From positions 1 to 14,889 of the forward strand of contig JBFWWW010000084.1 of assembly GCA_050245975.1 (NCBI GenBank): 14,889 nt of DNA, read 5' to 3'. The translations under genes and the position numbers were made by a program. A model generated the notes under the pieces. The model was not told the DNA's origin, did not search any database, and worked only from the letters and a program-made list of their open reading frames with translations. Each line of letters begins with the position of its first letter. Position 1 is the first letter of the stretch. Source of the stretch: JBFWWW01 sp050245975 (lineage in GTDB: Bacteria > Pseudomonadota > Alphaproteobacteria > Rhizobiales > Hyphomicrobiaceae). Positions 14,738 through 14,889 of the stretch are shown here, in pieces.

Positions 14738-14889
14738 CTATTCGGCGGCCGCGGTCGGCAGCGCCACGGCTCCCTGCGCCGCCCGTTCCTGCTTCAGCCG
14801 CTCGGCCATCAGGAACGCCAGATCGAGGGATTGGTCCGCATTGAGCCGCGGGTCGCAGTGGGTGTGATACCGGTTCGACAGGTCCGTCT
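14738..14889 (-). CDS. class II (plant-type) 3-deoxy-7-phosphoheptulonate synthase, C-terminal end (partial)
   Basis: The last 50 residues of a gene entering from the right edge are seen. The stretch DLSNRYHTHCDPRLNADQSL followed by DLAFLMAERLK is the highly conserved C-terminus of class II DAHP synthase, which joins phosphoenolpyruvate and erythrose 4-phosphate in the first step of the shikimate pathway. A variable Ala-rich tail ends in TAAAE before TAG. The identification relies on this block alone, since the metal-binding and active-site residues upstream lie outside the window. Gene names for this class vary, so none is given. The gap of 142 bases to nadE contains a strong hairpin, suggesting separate transcription units. 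Confidence 0.85.
   Translation of the reverse strand, partial: TDLSNRYHTHCDPRLNADQSLDLAFLMAERLKQERAAQGAVALPTAAAE

Overview
The window is about 15 kb of gene-dense, high-GC chromosomal DNA. It most likely comes from an alphaproteobacterium of the Rhizobiales/Rhodospirillales kind. This inference rests on a DUF2865 protein, a glutamyl-tRNA synthetase with the 'ALSKRMGSLSL' signature, a plant-type (class II) DAHP synthase and the overall codon use. I see no tRNA, rRNA, CRISPR array, insertion sequence or phage gene. The gene content is chromosomal and largely housekeeping.

Layout. (1) 2-196: the end of a Pro/Ala/Arg-rich protein on +. (2) 201-1436 (-): a patatin-like lipoprotein. (3) 1542-5764 (+): a tightly packed five-gene operon of TetR regulator, B12-binding small subunit, acyl-CoA mutase large subunit, hotdog thioesterase and MeaB-type GTPase. 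(4) 9356-5771 (-): cysS, a GFA-family gene and cimA, each joined to the next by an ATGA overlap. (5) 9357-9709: a 353-base divergent control region. (6) 9710-11482 (+): a periplasmic DUF2865 protein and a GNAT acetyltransferase. (7) 14595-11463 (-): nadE then gltX. (8) 14889-14738 (-): the end of a class II DAHP synthase, followed by a hairpin.

The most interesting part is the operon at 1542-5764. It holds the usual parts of an adenosylcobalamin-dependent acyl-CoA mutase: split large and small subunits and a G-protein chaperone. It also has its own TetR repressor with a clear palindromic operator, and a thioesterase. The mutase aligns along its length with the methylmalonyl/isobutyryl/2-hydroxyisobutyryl-CoA mutase family, but the residues that set substrate choice match none of these. 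The carboxylate-binding Arg of methylmalonyl-CoA mutase is Asn, the Tyr of RQYAGF is Leu, and the near-invariant FDLPT segment is replaced by PCNSV. I infer a mutase with an undescribed substrate, probably an acyl-CoA without a free carboxylate.

A second notable signal is a stretch of about 450 bases inside cysS (roughly 8000-8460). Its GC is about 54% against about 67% around it, and it uses codons rare elsewhere in the window. This suggests that part of the gene was replaced by homologous recombination with a foreign allele.
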